Shown: in pieces, positions 54,833 to 63,130 of the stretch
Layout of the letters: every line of letters starts with the position of its first letter
Numbering within the stretch: the stretch's first letter is position 1
Assembly (NCBI GenBank): GCA_035341665.1
Contig: DAOQVR010000004.1
Span: 1 to 64,000, forward strand
DNA length: 64,000 nucleotides
Reading direction: 5' to 3'
Source of the DNA: DAOQVR01 sp035341665
GTDB lineage: Bacteria > Chloroflexota > Anaerolineae > JAAYZQ01
Notes under the pieces: generated by a model
Databases searched by the model: none
What the model saw: the letters and a program-made list of their open reading frames with translations, nothing else
Told to the model about the DNA's origin: nothing
Program-made: the position numbers and the translations under genes

Positions 54833-56402
54833 CGAGGTAGACCGTTCCATCGTCTCGGCCCGTGACGGCCAGCCGTTCGCCCGTCTCGCCCGCATACAGC
54901 CCCACCGCCGCTCGGTAGGGGCCGGGCGGTGAGCCGGGCGGAATGGTTATGTCGTGCACATCGACGACGATCTGCCCCGGCCGCCACTCGTGCGTCGGGC
55001 AAAAGCCGCCACAGGGCCACGAATCAGCTTGGTTGAGCTTTCTCTCCCCTGACAGCAGATGGACGAACACGGTGTAGTCGGAATCCAGCGGTGCCAAGGC
55101 CTGCCAGGTAAGGGTCAGGGTCAGCGTCGAGGTAATCTCGTCGGCGGGAGTAAGCTCTGTCTCCAGCAGGTGGACGGTGTCCGTAGGGCGCGCAGCCGGG
55201 TACAGCTCGGCAACCGGTCCGGCGCCGGGTTCGACGCGGGTAAAGCGGGGAGCCAGGTAAGCGTAGCTGGCAAGCACTGCCAGCGCCGCTAGGCTGGCCA
55301 CAAGTGGCAGCTCGGCCAGGCGCTGATCCAGTCGCACACATGCGCCGGCCAAGAACGCAAGCGGCAGTCCGGCAAGGACCAGGAGCTGCCATGGGTGTGC
55401 CACCAAGCTGCCGAGCTGAAGAGGGCCCCAGACCGCTGCGGAGGGATGCTGCGTCATGAGAAGGATCACCAGGAGTGCTGCCAGCCAGAAGCCCAGCGAC
55501 GAACAGAGCCGTGCGCCCGACAGGCCCCCCGCCCGGTGGCCGGCGGGCTCCGTCGCGTCCACCCGGCAGCGCCTTTCGCTGTGACCCATGGCCCACAGCC
55601 CAAGCGACACGATCGACAGTGCAACTGCCGCCGCACCAAGCTGGTAAGGGAGGTCCGCGCCGGCCAGGTCCTCCGTCCAGGTCGCAGACAGCAGTTGGTA
55701 GGGCCACAGGAAATCGGTGGGCAGAACCTGACCCGACCAGCGCACGGCCAGCCAGCCGCCTGCCGCCAGCAAGCCGGCACCCGCCACAGCAGCAACAATC
55801 CGCGCCGGCCACCAGCGCACGCGCCAGACTGCCACCGAGTAGGGCACCATCAGTGCCAGGAATAGCCACGAGAGCCCTGGCTGCACAAGGAGTGCAGCAA
55901 CCGCCAGGACCAGGGCGGCTAGGCGGAGCAGCCTCCGAGCGCGGTGCAGGGGTGCCTCCCAGGCAAAAACCATCGCCGGCCAGAGCGCCCAGAGCCATGC
56001 TTCGGCATAGGCTCCTCGGACATAGACCGTGGTCAGGTGCCAGGGCAAGTAGGTGTAGATGGCGGATGCGAGTACCCCAGCCTCCGTGCCCAGGCGCAGG
56101 CGCGCCCAGCCGTAGACCGCAAGTGCGCCGAGAAGAAACGACAGTCCATATCCCCACTTGGCGGCGCCGATGCCGCTGCCGGTGAGCCATAGGAACGGCC
56201 AGGACGCGTAGTAGGCCAAACTTCCGTCGCCGCGCACCGGGTCAGTAGCATCCAGCAAGCCGGCATCCTGCAGCGCTTGGATTCGAAACGAGGCCTGGAA
56301 TCCCGTGCTCGACTCAAAGAAGCCAGGGTAGGCCAGGGGTGCCACGGCAAAGACGGCCAGCAGCAGCGCCAGTAGGGCGCCCAGCCACCAGGAGGTCCTC
56401 AC
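54822..56402 (-). CDS. GT-C-like membrane protein, first of three
   Basis: The 526-residue protein has about ten membrane helices and an outer first loop (FFESSTGFQASFRIQALQDAGLLDATDP) related in layout but diverged from the next two. The C-terminal 150 residues form a soluble beta domain. GTG 56402 overlaps the tlyA stop (GTGA), so translation is coupled. It has lost most of the Asp/His-rich loop residues seen in its neighbours. Confidence 0.65.
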   Translation of the reverse strand: MRTSWWLGALLALLLAVFAVAPLAYPGFFESSTGFQASFRIQALQDAGLLDATDPVRGDGSLAYYASWPFLWLTGSGIGAAKWGYGLSFLLGALAVYGWARLRLGTEAGVLASAIYTYLPWHLTTVYVRGAYAEAWLWALWPAMVFAWEAPLHRARRLLRLAALVLAVAALLVQPGLSWLFLALMVPYSVAVWRVRWWPARIVAAVAGAGLLAAGGWLAVRWSGQVLPTDFLWPYQLLSATWTEDLAGADLPYQLGAAAVALSIVSLGLWAMGHSERRCRVDATEPAGHRAGGLSGARLCSSLGFWLAALLVILLMTQHPSAAVWGPLQLGSLVAHPWQLLVLAGLPLAFLAGACVRLDQRLAELPLVASLAALAVLASYAYLAPRFTRVEPGAGPVAELYPAARPTDTVHLLETELTPADEITSTLTLTLTWQALAPLDSDYTVFVHLLSGERKLNQADSWPCGGFCPTHEWRPGQIVVDVHDITIPPGSPPGPYRAAVGLYAGETGERLAVTGRDDGTVYLDVR

Positions 56403-57196
56403 CCGGCGCCCCCAACCAGACAAGCGCCGATGAGAGTTGCCGGGTCGTCGCGGTCCGGACTTCCGGGCAGCCACCAGGCCAGGAACTCGACGTTGCCGGC
56501 CGGTCCCGTGACGGGCGAGCGGATGAGCCCCTGCAGACCCAGACCTCGTTCTGCCGCCCAGGCGGTGATCTCGGTCAGGACTGCGCCGTGGACAGACGGG
56601 TCGCGCACCACGCCGCCCTTCCCTAGGCGATCCCGGCCCGCCTCGAATTGGGGCTTGACCAGGGCGACGATGTGACCGCCATCCCCCAGCCATCCGAGCG
56701 CGGGCGGCAGGATGAGCCGCAGCGAGATAAAGGAGACGTCGGCGGTGACCAGGTCCACCGGCTCGGGCAGGTGCTCGAGGAAGCGGGCATTGGTCCGGTC
56801 CAGAACAACGACACGGGGGTCGCGGCGCAGCTCCCAGGCCAATTGCCCGTAGCCAACGTCGATGGCATACACGCGCGCTGCGCCGCGCTGCAGGAGGCAG
56901 TCGGTGAAGCCGCCCGTAGAGGCGCCGACGTCGGCGGCGACCCACCCCCGAACGTCCAACGCAAAGGCTTCCAGGGCAGCGGCGAGCTTGAGCCCTCCGC
57001 GGCTGGCATAGGGTGGGCGGGCAGCCAGGGTCAACGGCACATCCAGGGGTACCTGGGTTCCGGGCTTGTCGACCACTCGCTCGCCGACCGAGACGGCCCC
57101 GGCCAGAATGAGCTGCTGCGCCCGCTCGCGGCTGGCGGCCAGGCCGCGCCGCACGAGGAGCTGGTCGAGACGCTCCCTGCCCTCTTTCGCCACCAT
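56399..57196 (-). CDS. tlyA: TlyA-family S4-domain rRNA methyltransferase
   Basis: The 265-residue protein has an N-terminal S4 RNA-binding domain (RLDQLLVRRGLAASRERAQQLI) and a FtsJ-type SAM methyltransferase domain (VAADVGASTGGFTDCLLQRGAARVYAIDVGYGQL, TADVSFISL, ALVKPQFEAG). The family 2'-O-methylates cytidines in 16S and 23S rRNA; some members were named haemolysins. The ATG at 57196 sits about one base from the predicted transcript start, so the message is probably leaderless; there is no Shine-Dalgarno sequence. A longer in-frame start lies upstream of the promoter and is rejected. Confidence 0.88.
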   Translation of the reverse strand: MVAKEGRERLDQLLVRRGLAASRERAQQLILAGAVSVGERVVDKPGTQVPLDVPLTLAARPPYASRGGLKLAAALEAFALDVRGWVAADVGASTGGFTDCLLQRGAARVYAIDVGYGQLAWELRRDPRVVVLDRTNARFLEHLPEPVDLVTADVSFISLRLILPPALGWLGDGGHIVALVKPQFEAGRDRLGKGGVVRDPSVHGAVLTEITAWAAERGLGLQGLIRSPVTGPAGNVEFLAWWLPGSPDRDDPATLIGACLVGGAG

Positions 57197-57203
57197 GCGC
57201 GGT

Positions 57204-57232
57204 AGGATACCCGCAAGAGGGTCAAAAGTCAA
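57204..57232 (-). promoter_or_regulatory. Sigma70-type promoter for leaderless tlyA operon
   Basis: On the minus strand, TTGACT (57227-57232), 17 bases, TATCCT (57204-57209). The predicted start falls at or next to the tlyA ATG. Confidence 0.65.
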
Positions 57233-57357
57233 GCAGCCCCCGGCTAGGGCCTCCGCTGTCACCTGGCCTGAGAGGAGACTCTCCGGGCAGAAGGCCTGAA
57301 CAGACGCTCGACGAGGTACCCCTGTCGGCGCGCTCGGCAACACCCCGTGCGGCCAAG

Positions 57358-57386
57358 TTGACCGGTCCGGCGACTTCCGCTATCAT
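57358..57386 (+). promoter_or_regulatory. Sigma70-type promoter for the UbiA-type gene
   Basis: TTGACC (57358-57363), 17 bases, TATCAT (57381-57386). The predicted start near 57393 allows a leader of only about 8 bases to the ATG at 57401. It is divergent from the tlyA promoter. Confidence 0.65.
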
Positions 57387-57400
57387 GGGTGCCCGACTGG

Positions 57401-58318
57401 ATGCCAATCATGAAACTGATCCTGCGCAATGTGTGGGGCCTGCTGAGGACGCTCCGTCCCAAGCAGCAGGTCAAGAACGTCTTTGTTTTCGCCGCACTCG
57501 TCTTCGATCGGAAGCTGACCGTCTGGCCGCTCCTGGGCAAGACGGTGCTGGCCTTTCTCGTCTTCTGTCTGGTGGCCGGCACGGTCTACATCATCAACGA
57601 TCTGGTTGACCTGGAGAAGGACAAGCTTCACCCAAAAAAGCGCCGCCGGGCCCTCCCCTCCGGGCAGCTCAAGCCCTGGGTCGCCGTCGCGGCGGCGGTT
57701 GCGATCCTTGCGGTCTGCCTCCCGGTAGCATACTGGCTCCACCCCTACTTCTTTGGCATCGTCTTCGGCTACTTCCTGCTCAACCTCGCCTATTCGTTCT
57801 GCCTGAAGCACGTCGTGATCCTGGACGTGATGACCATTGCGGCGGGCTTCGTGCTTCGGGTGGCTGCCGGTGTGGTCGTCGCCGACGCCGAGCGCTTCTC
57901 GCCCTGGCTCTACGTCTGCATGACCTTCCTTGCGCTCTTTATGGCCATCGGCAAGCGCCGCCATGAGATGATCCTGCTCGCGGGAAGCGCAGAAAGCCAC
58001 CGCAAGATCCTGAACCAGTACACGATCCCCTACCTGGACCAGATGATCATCGTGGTAGTGACGGCCACGCTAATCGCGTATTCGCTCTATACGGCTACGG
58101 CAGGCAACCTACCGTGCAACCACGGCATGTTGCTGACCATCCCCTTTGTCATCTACGGGATGTTCCGCTACCTGTACCTTGTCCAGGTGAAAGGGGAGGG
58201 AGGAGCGCCAGAAGACATGCTCTTTACCGACCGGCCCTTCCTGATTGACGTCGTGCTGTGGGCACTGTCGGTGCTGCTGGTTATGTACGTGTTCTACTCG
58301 CCGCCCTGCTCGCCGTAA
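57401..58318 (+). CDS. UbiA-family decaprenyl-phosphate phosphoribosyltransferase (DPPR synthase-like)
   Basis: The 305-residue membrane enzyme has about eight helices. The first Asp-rich motif is NDLVDLEKDKLHPKKRRRALPSG, and the second region has KHVVILDVMTIAAGFVLRVAAG and GKRRHEM, as in DPPR synthase rather than in quinone-prenylating UbiA. That enzyme puts 5-phosphoribose on a polyprenyl phosphate, the start of arabinose donor synthesis. The start is uncertain: ATG at 57401 or 57410, or GTG at 57389, which lies before the predicted transcript start. No ribosome site is visible. Its end overlaps the convergent RNase D gene by 38 bases. Confidence 0.82.
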   Translation: MPIMKLILRNVWGLLRTLRPKQQVKNVFVFAALVFDRKLTVWPLLGKTVLAFLVFCLVAGTVYIINDLVDLEKDKLHPKKRRRALPSGQLKPWVAVAAAVAILAVCLPVAYWLHPYFFGIVFGYFLLNLAYSFCLKHVVILDVMTIAAGFVLRVAAGVVVADAERFSPWLYVCMTFLALFMAIGKRRHEMILLAGSAESHRKILNQYTIPYLDQMIIVVVTATLIAYSLYTATAGNLPCNHGMLLTIPFVIYGMFRYLYLVQVKGEGGAPEDMLFTDRPFLIDVVLWALSVLLVMYVFYSPPCSP

Positions 58319-59483
58319 CGCCGCGCACCACAGCGAGTAGCTCGTCCCCGAACTCGTCAATCTGCCACGTCGCCAGCAATCCCTCGCGGGCAAGGTCGGC
58401 CTGTTGGCGTGGGTTGAGGTGGGCCACCGACCAGAGCAGCTGGTTGTTCAGGACTATGTCAGGCTCAACGCCTTTGTCCTCGGCCCGAGCATTGCGCCAG
58501 GCACGCAAGGCTTCAAAGCGAGCTTGGCAGGCCGGAGTGGGCCGGCCGTGCGGCCCCGAGTTTTCGGCATGCCCCTGTTTCGGGCGTTGCTCAAGGCTGA
58601 TCGGCTGAGTCTCTCCCCTGCGCACAACGGCGAGGAGCTGGCGCCCGTAGCGGCCCAGGCAGCGTGGCGACACCGCGCGCACGCGCCGCAGCTCCTCGAT
58701 CGTGAGCGGAGGCTGCTCGCTCAAGGCGATAAGCGCCTGGTTAGGCAGGATCTTGAAGGAGGGCCGATTCTCCCCACGCGCGCATTCGTCTCGAAAGGCC
58801 CACAGCGCGCGGAGGACGCCGCGCCCCGTGTCGTCTAGATCGTGCACGCCGGGCAGACGCCAATACCCCTCCGGATCAAAGTCATGGTTCTCCCAGCGAG
58901 TGTGGCACAGCTCGGCAAAGCGATGCTCCGCCTGCGGCCAGCGTCCGGCGGCCTCCAGCTCGCGCGATTGGATGTCGGCGAGGCGCAGGAGGTAGTGCGT
59001 ATCCAGGCGCGCATAGTCCAGCTGCTCCGGGGGCAGTGGGCGCACTCCCCAATCAGCGCGCTGATACTTCTTGTTCAGCTTCACGCCAAACTGCGCCTCG
59101 ATCACGGCGCCCAGCCCATACTCCATCCACCCCAATATACGGGCGGCCCACATGGTGTCGAAGAGGCCGGCCACGACAACCCCCGAGTGCTGGTAGAGCA
59201 TGGCCAGGTCGTACTCGGCGCCATGCATCACCTTGGCGACGTCAGGATCGGCAAAAAGGGGTGCCAGGATGCTGAGGTCGATGAGGGCAAGGCTGTCGAC
59301 CAGGTAGTCGCTGCCGGGGACTGAGATCTGCACGAGGCACAGTTGCTCGCGGTAGACGTAGAGGCTGTTGGACTCCGTGTCGACGGCGATAGCGGGCTCC
59401 CCGCGCAGGCGATCAGCCATCGAGTGCAGAGCACTGGGAGAGCCCACCCAGGTGGGTGGAGGAAGCGGGCTGCCGATATCCAT
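58281..59483 (-). CDS. RNase D-like 3'-5' exonuclease
   Basis: The 400-residue protein has the DEDDy exonuclease: AVDTESNSLY (first Asp and Glu), HGAEYDLAML (second Asp), YARLDTHYLL (Tyr and last Asp). It is followed by two HRDC-like helical domains (around NRPSFKILPNQALIALSEQPP and VEPDIVLNNQLLWSVAHLNP), the RNase D architecture used in tRNA 3' trimming. The ATG at 59483 lies about 2 bases from the predicted transcript start and has no Shine-Dalgarno site. The C-terminal end overlaps the convergent UbiA-type gene. Confidence 0.88.
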   Translation of the reverse strand: MDIGSPLPPPTWVGSPSALHSMADRLRGEPAIAVDTESNSLYVYREQLCLVQISVPGSDYLVDSLALIDLSILAPLFADPDVAKVMHGAEYDLAMLYQHSGVVVAGLFDTMWAARILGWMEYGLGAVIEAQFGVKLNKKYQRADWGVRPLPPEQLDYARLDTHYLLRLADIQSRELEAAGRWPQAEHRFAELCHTRWENHDFDPEGYWRLPGVHDLDDTGRGVLRALWAFRDECARGENRPSFKILPNQALIALSEQPPLTIEELRRVRAVSPRCLGRYGRQLLAVVRRGETQPISLEQRPKQGHAENSGPHGRPTPACQARFEALRAWRNARAEDKGVEPDIVLNNQLLWSVAHLNPRQQADLAREGLLATWQIDEFGDELLAVVRGVTASRAASRTRT

Positions 59484-59491
59484 AGTGGTGG

Positions 59492-59521
59492 ATTCTACCA
59501 GAGATTAACGAGCTGGCGCAA
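59492..59521 (-). promoter_or_regulatory. Sigma70-type promoter for the leaderless RNase D gene
   Basis: On the minus strand, TTGCGC (59516-59521), 18 bases, TAGAAT (59492-59497). The start would fall near 59485, 2 bases from the ATG. Confidence 0.5.
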
Positions 59522-59532
59522 TTGACAACCCG

Positions 59533-60381
59533 CTACTCGCCGACGATGGTTTCATAGATCGACTGCAGCTCCTCTTCGGAGTAGAAATGGATGACCAGCC
59601 GGCCGGCACCCTTTCGGCTGCGGTACAAATTGACCTTGGTGCCAAGGCTCTTGCGAAAACGATCCTCGAGGGCCGCGGTCTCGGGGGGCACAGCCGGCCT
59701 GGTGCGGGTCACCGATGCCACGGCGGTGAGCCGTCGCACCAGCTCTTCCGTCTGGCGAACCGAGAGAGCGCGCCGGGTAACGATGGCAAGCGCCGACAAC
59801 TGCGCCTCAGGGGTAGGGAGCCCCAGGAGCGCCCGGGCATGTCCCTCGTGAATCTCGCCGGAAGCCAGCGCATTGCGCACATCTTTGGGAAGGCGCAGGA
59901 GACGCAGCGTGTTGGTGACGCTGACGCGGCTCTTGCCGACGCGCTCAGCGACCTGCTCCTGGGTGAGCCCAAAACCGTCCACCAATTGCTGGAAAGCGGT
60001 GGCTTCCTCCAGTGGATTCAGGTCTGCCCGCTGGATGTTCTCCACGAGCGCAAGCTCCAACACCTGCTGAGGGGTTGCCTCCTTGACGATGACCGGCACT
60101 GACGCCAGTCCCGCAAGCTTAGCCGCCTGCCAGCGCCGCTCGCCTGCGATGAGCTGGTAGTGTTCGGGGCCCACCTGGGTGACGATGAGGGGCTGGATCA
60201 GACCATGCTCTCGGATGGAGGCAGCAAGCTCCTCGAGGGCCTCGGCATCCATCCCGGAGCGCGGTTGCATGGGGTTGGGATGGATGGCCCCCACCGGCAC
60301 CTGCAGCACACCGCTGGCCACGTCCTGCGCCCCCGGGATAAGCGCCTCCAATCCCCGGCCGAGACCGCGTCTCTCTTTCAC
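59533..60381 (-). CDS. parB: Chromosome partitioning protein ParB
   Basis: The 282-residue protein has the N-terminal LGRGLEALIPG, the CTP-binding ParB fold (IHPNPMQPR, then GLIQPLIV and AGERRWQAAKLAG), the HTH (LTQEQVAERVGKSRVSVTNTLRLLRLP) and a C-terminal dimerisation region. It would bind parS and load SMC. The GTG at 60381 is 7 bases after the parA stop; the longer in-frame frame would overlap parA. I saw no parS palindrome in the window. Confidence 0.93.
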   Translation of the reverse strand: MKERRGLGRGLEALIPGAQDVASGVLQVPVGAIHPNPMQPRSGMDAEALEELAASIREHGLIQPLIVTQVGPEHYQLIAGERRWQAAKLAGLASVPVIVKEATPQQVLELALVENIQRADLNPLEEATAFQQLVDGFGLTQEQVAERVGKSRVSVTNTLRLLRLPKDVRNALASGEIHEGHARALLGLPTPEAQLSALAIVTRRALSVRQTEELVRRLTAVASVTRTRPAVPPETAALEDRFRKSLGTKVNLYRSRKGAGRLVIHFYSEEELQSIYETIVGE

Positions 60382-60388
60382 AGCTCGA

Positions 60389-61168
60389 TTACCCTCCCGG
60401 CTCGCCGAGTCGATCGAGGAACTCGCGCGCAAGAGCCTGGTAGGCCTGCGCGCCGCTCGACTCGGGGGCATAGCTCATGACCGTCTCTCCGTAGCTGGGT
60501 GCCTCGCCAAGGCGCACAGTGCGCGGGATTACGACCCTGAAGACGTAGGCGGGGAAGAAACGGCGCACTTCGTCGACGATCTGGCGCGACAGGTTGGTGC
60601 GCGCGTCGAACATGGTCATGACCACACCAGCAATGACCAGCTTCGGGTTGAGGTTGTCCCGCACCAGGTAGATCGTCTTTAGCAGGTGGCCCAGCCCTTC
60701 AAGGGCAAGGTACTCACATTGGACGGGAATGAGCACCCCATCCTGCGCTGCGGTCAGCCCGTTGATCGTGAGAAGCCCGAGGCTTGGCGGGCAGTCGACA
60801 AACACCAGGTCATAGTCGTCGAGCACCGGCGCCAGAGCCCGGCTCAACCTATGCTCTCGAGCCATCATGCCGACCAGCTCGACCTCTCCACCCGCCAGCG
60901 CCGTGGTCGCCGGGAGAAGGTCCAGCCGCTCCAGGCCCGTGGGTACGATAGCCTGCCGGGGCGGCGTCCCGTCAAGCAGGACGTCGTAGACCGAGTGGAC
61001 CAGCTTGGTTCGGTCCACGCCGAGACAGGCGGTGGCGTTGGCCTGGGGGTCAGTGTCCACCACAAGGACACTGCGGCCGGCCGCGGCTAGGTAGGCGCCG
61101 AGGTTTACGGCAGTAGTCGTCTTGCCGACCCCGCCTTTCTGGTTGGCGAGAGCATAGATGCGGGCCAT
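60389..61168 (-). CDS. parA: Chromosome partitioning ATPase ParA
   Basis: The 259-residue protein has the deviant Walker A KGGVGKTT near the N-terminus, VVDTDPQANAT, and FVDCPPSLG (Walker B), as in chromosomal ParA/Soj. The ATG at 61168 has no Shine-Dalgarno site and lies about 4 bases from the predicted start, so the message is nearly leaderless. Upstream in-frame starts lie before the promoter. parA and parB form an operon with the divergent mscS gene upstream. Confidence 0.94.
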   Translation of the reverse strand: MARIYALANQKGGVGKTTTAVNLGAYLAAAGRSVLVVDTDPQANATACLGVDRTKLVHSVYDVLLDGTPPRQAIVPTGLERLDLLPATTALAGGEVELVGMMAREHRLSRALAPVLDDYDLVFVDCPPSLGLLTINGLTAAQDGVLIPVQCEYLALEGLGHLLKTIYLVRDNLNPKLVIAGVVMTMFDARTNLSRQIVDEVRRFFPAYVFRVVIPRTVRLGEAPSYGETVMSYAPESSGAQAYQALAREFLDRLGEPGG

Positions 61169-61178
61169 GGATGCGACA

Positions 61179-61207
61179 ATTATAGCAGAGGCAGGCGAGA
61201 AGGGCGA
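61179..61207 (-). promoter_or_regulatory. Probable promoter for parAB
   Basis: On the minus strand, TATAAT (61179-61184) is perfect; the -35 at 17 bases is poor (TCGCCC). The predicted start is near 61172. Confidence 0.5.
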
Positions 61208-61257
61208 ATCTCCGGGATGTGCTATCCCTCGCCATGCTGTTGACAAGAGGCATCCGG

Positions 61258-61286
61258 TTGACCTCTGTGCCGGCACAGGGTAGAAT
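61258..61286 (+). promoter_or_regulatory. Sigma70-type promoter for the MscS-like channel gene
   Basis: TTGACC (61258-61263), 17 bases, TAGAAT (61281-61286). The predicted leader is about 62 bases with AGGAGG. Confidence 0.6.
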
Positions 61287-61354
61287 CGGCTCTAGGTCGG
61301 GCTGGGGCACCGTGCCCGGCGCCCGCCCTGCCGGAATCGTAGGAGGTCCCACGC

Positions 61355-62167
61355 ATGACAGAGTCACTTCAGTCCTTTCTGGAGGAAGCCGGACGCTTCG
61401 CTCCGCGGTTGGTCGCGGCGCTCGTCATCTTCGGCCTTGCACTCCTGCTCTCGGTGATTGCCGCGCGCTGGGCAAAGCGGGCGACCAAGAGAAGGACCGA
61501 CAAGGTGGAGACCCAGCTGTTGCTGTCACGGCTGGCGCGGTGGACGGTGCTGGTGCTGGGCACGATCGCAGCCCTCGATATCGTAGATTTCGATGTGACG
61601 GGCTTCGCCGCCGGGCTCGGGATCGCAGGGCTGACCATCGGTTTTGCGCTGCAGGACATCGCGCGCAACTTTGTCGCCGGCATCCTCCTGCTCTTCCGGC
61701 AGCCATTCGGCATCGGAGACGAGGTGCAAGCGGCTGGCCAGACGGGCACAGTGACAGCCATCAACACCCGCGACACGGTGCTGCGCACGATGGACGGCGA
61801 GACGATTATCCTGCCCAATCTCGACGTCTACACCAAGCCGATCACGAACTACTCGGAACAGGCCATACGGCGGCGCACGGTGCGCATCGGCCTGGGTTAC
61901 GACGCGCCTCTGGAGCGCGCGTCGGAGCGCTTCCTGGACGCGCTCGAGCATGTCGAAGGGGTGGCGGCCGACCCGTCGCCCACAGTGTATGCGGACATGC
62001 TGGGCGAATCCTCGACCGAGCTCGTGGCGCGTTTCTGGGTCAACCAGCGGACGCATAACCTCCTGGAGGTGCACTCGAACGTGGTGGCGGCCCTGCGGGA
62101 GGCGGCTGAGCGCGAGGGGATCGATCTCCGTCAGGCAGTGCACTGGGTGCGGGTGGAGGGAACATGA
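61355..62167 (+). CDS. MscS-type small-conductance mechanosensitive channel
   Basis: The 270-residue protein has three membrane helices. The pore helix reads FAAGLGIAGLTIGFALQDIARNFVAGILLLF, followed by the beta domain (PFGIGDEVQAAGQTGTVTAINTRDTVLRTMDGETIILPN) and the C-terminal alpha/beta domain. It would open under membrane tension and release solutes in osmotic downshock. AGGAGG lies 8 bases before the ATG. Confidence 0.9.
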   Translation: MTESLQSFLEEAGRFAPRLVAALVIFGLALLLSVIAARWAKRATKRRTDKVETQLLLSRLARWTVLVLGTIAALDIVDFDVTGFAAGLGIAGLTIGFALQDIARNFVAGILLLFRQPFGIGDEVQAAGQTGTVTAINTRDTVLRTMDGETIILPNLDVYTKPITNYSEQAIRRRTVRIGLGYDAPLERASERFLDALEHVEGVAADPSPTVYADMLGESSTELVARFWVNQRTHNLLEVHSNVVAALREAAEREGIDLRQAVHWVRVEGT

Positions 62168-62272
62168 GCCCTCCTTGTCTGTACCGCAGAGGCACGCGCG
62201 CCGGGCCAGCGAGACGGGCACGAACGCGCGTGCCCAGCCGGCCCCTCTTCGCAGGATAGGAAGCCTTGCCGG

Positions 62273-63016
62273 CTACCACACTCCCGGCAAGAGCCGATGG
62301 CGCGTTCGCCGCGCATACGCGGCGTAGCCCGGCAGGAACCCGTGCAAGAAACGATCCTCCAACGAGGTGCGCGCGACGACCACAGCCGCCGTCACGGCAG
62401 CCGGGATGAGCGCCCAGAGCGAGTCCAGCAGCAGGGGCGTTGCCAGATACACCACAATGCCCGCCGCATAGGCCGGGTGGCGCACCAGCCGGTAGGGCCC
62501 CGACGTGATGACGCGCTGGCCCCGGTCCTCCTGGATCCGCACCACGGCCGAGAAAAAGGCATTGGTGACAAAGGCCCACGTGGAGAAAGCGAACGCTGCC
62601 AACAGGACACCGAAGGCCGCCTCCTGCACTCCGGGCGGCAGGTCAGGCGACCAGGCGAACCGTTCGTCGAGCCCCGCTACGATCCATAGCAAAAGCGGGC
62701 CGAGGATGGCCGCCACAAGCACGAGCAGCCGATCCTGACGCGTGCCCATCCCTTCGTCCACTGTGCGGCCTCGCTCGACCAGCAAGTCAGGGTTGACCCG
62801 CCAGGCAAGCAGCCGGCTGGCAAAAGTCCCCGCCCAGTGAGCTGCGACGTAGGCCCAGGCTGCCGCCCAATCCCAGCGGCCAGCCGCGAGGAAGAGCACG
62901 AGCGGCAGCATGACCACGATCACGAGGAAGCTGATCACGGCGCGCAGGGATATGCCTCGCCGCGCCGCGCCCATCACTTCCTGCTCTTCACTCGCCGGAT
63001 TCCTTTGCCGCTTCAT
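62273..63016 (-). CDS. ICMT/PEMT-type membrane methyltransferase
   Basis: The 247-residue membrane protein has about five helices with the isoprenylcysteine-methyltransferase C-terminal signature SGPYRLVRHPAYAAGIVVY and LEDRFLHGFLPGYAAYARRTRHRLLPGVW. The bacterial substrate is unknown; lipid or isoprenoid methylation is the usual guess. The ATG at 63016 has GGGAG upstream; a GTG at 63037 is possible. Confidence 0.82.
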   Translation of the reverse strand: MKRQRNPASEEQEVMGAARRGISLRAVISFLVIVVMLPLVLFLAAGRWDWAAAWAYVAAHWAGTFASRLLAWRVNPDLLVERGRTVDEGMGTRQDRLLVLVAAILGPLLLWIVAGLDERFAWSPDLPPGVQEAAFGVLLAAFAFSTWAFVTNAFFSAVVRIQEDRGQRVITSGPYRLVRHPAYAAGIVVYLATPLLLDSLWALIPAAVTAAVVVARTSLEDRFLHGFLPGYAAYARRTRHRLLPGVW

Positions 63017-63130
63017 CTTCTCCCTGCCTTTCCACACGGCTCGCCCGTGCTGCGCTCCGCTTCTCCCGACGGGCTGCCCGCAATCGCCCCGACCAGGGCT
63101 CGCTCAGCAAGGTATTCGGGGAGCCGGGAA

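Noticed and set aside
61170..61354. Replication origin or parS next to parAB
   Set aside because: No DnaA-box cluster and no parS-like palindrome was found; parA and parB alone do not prove an origin.
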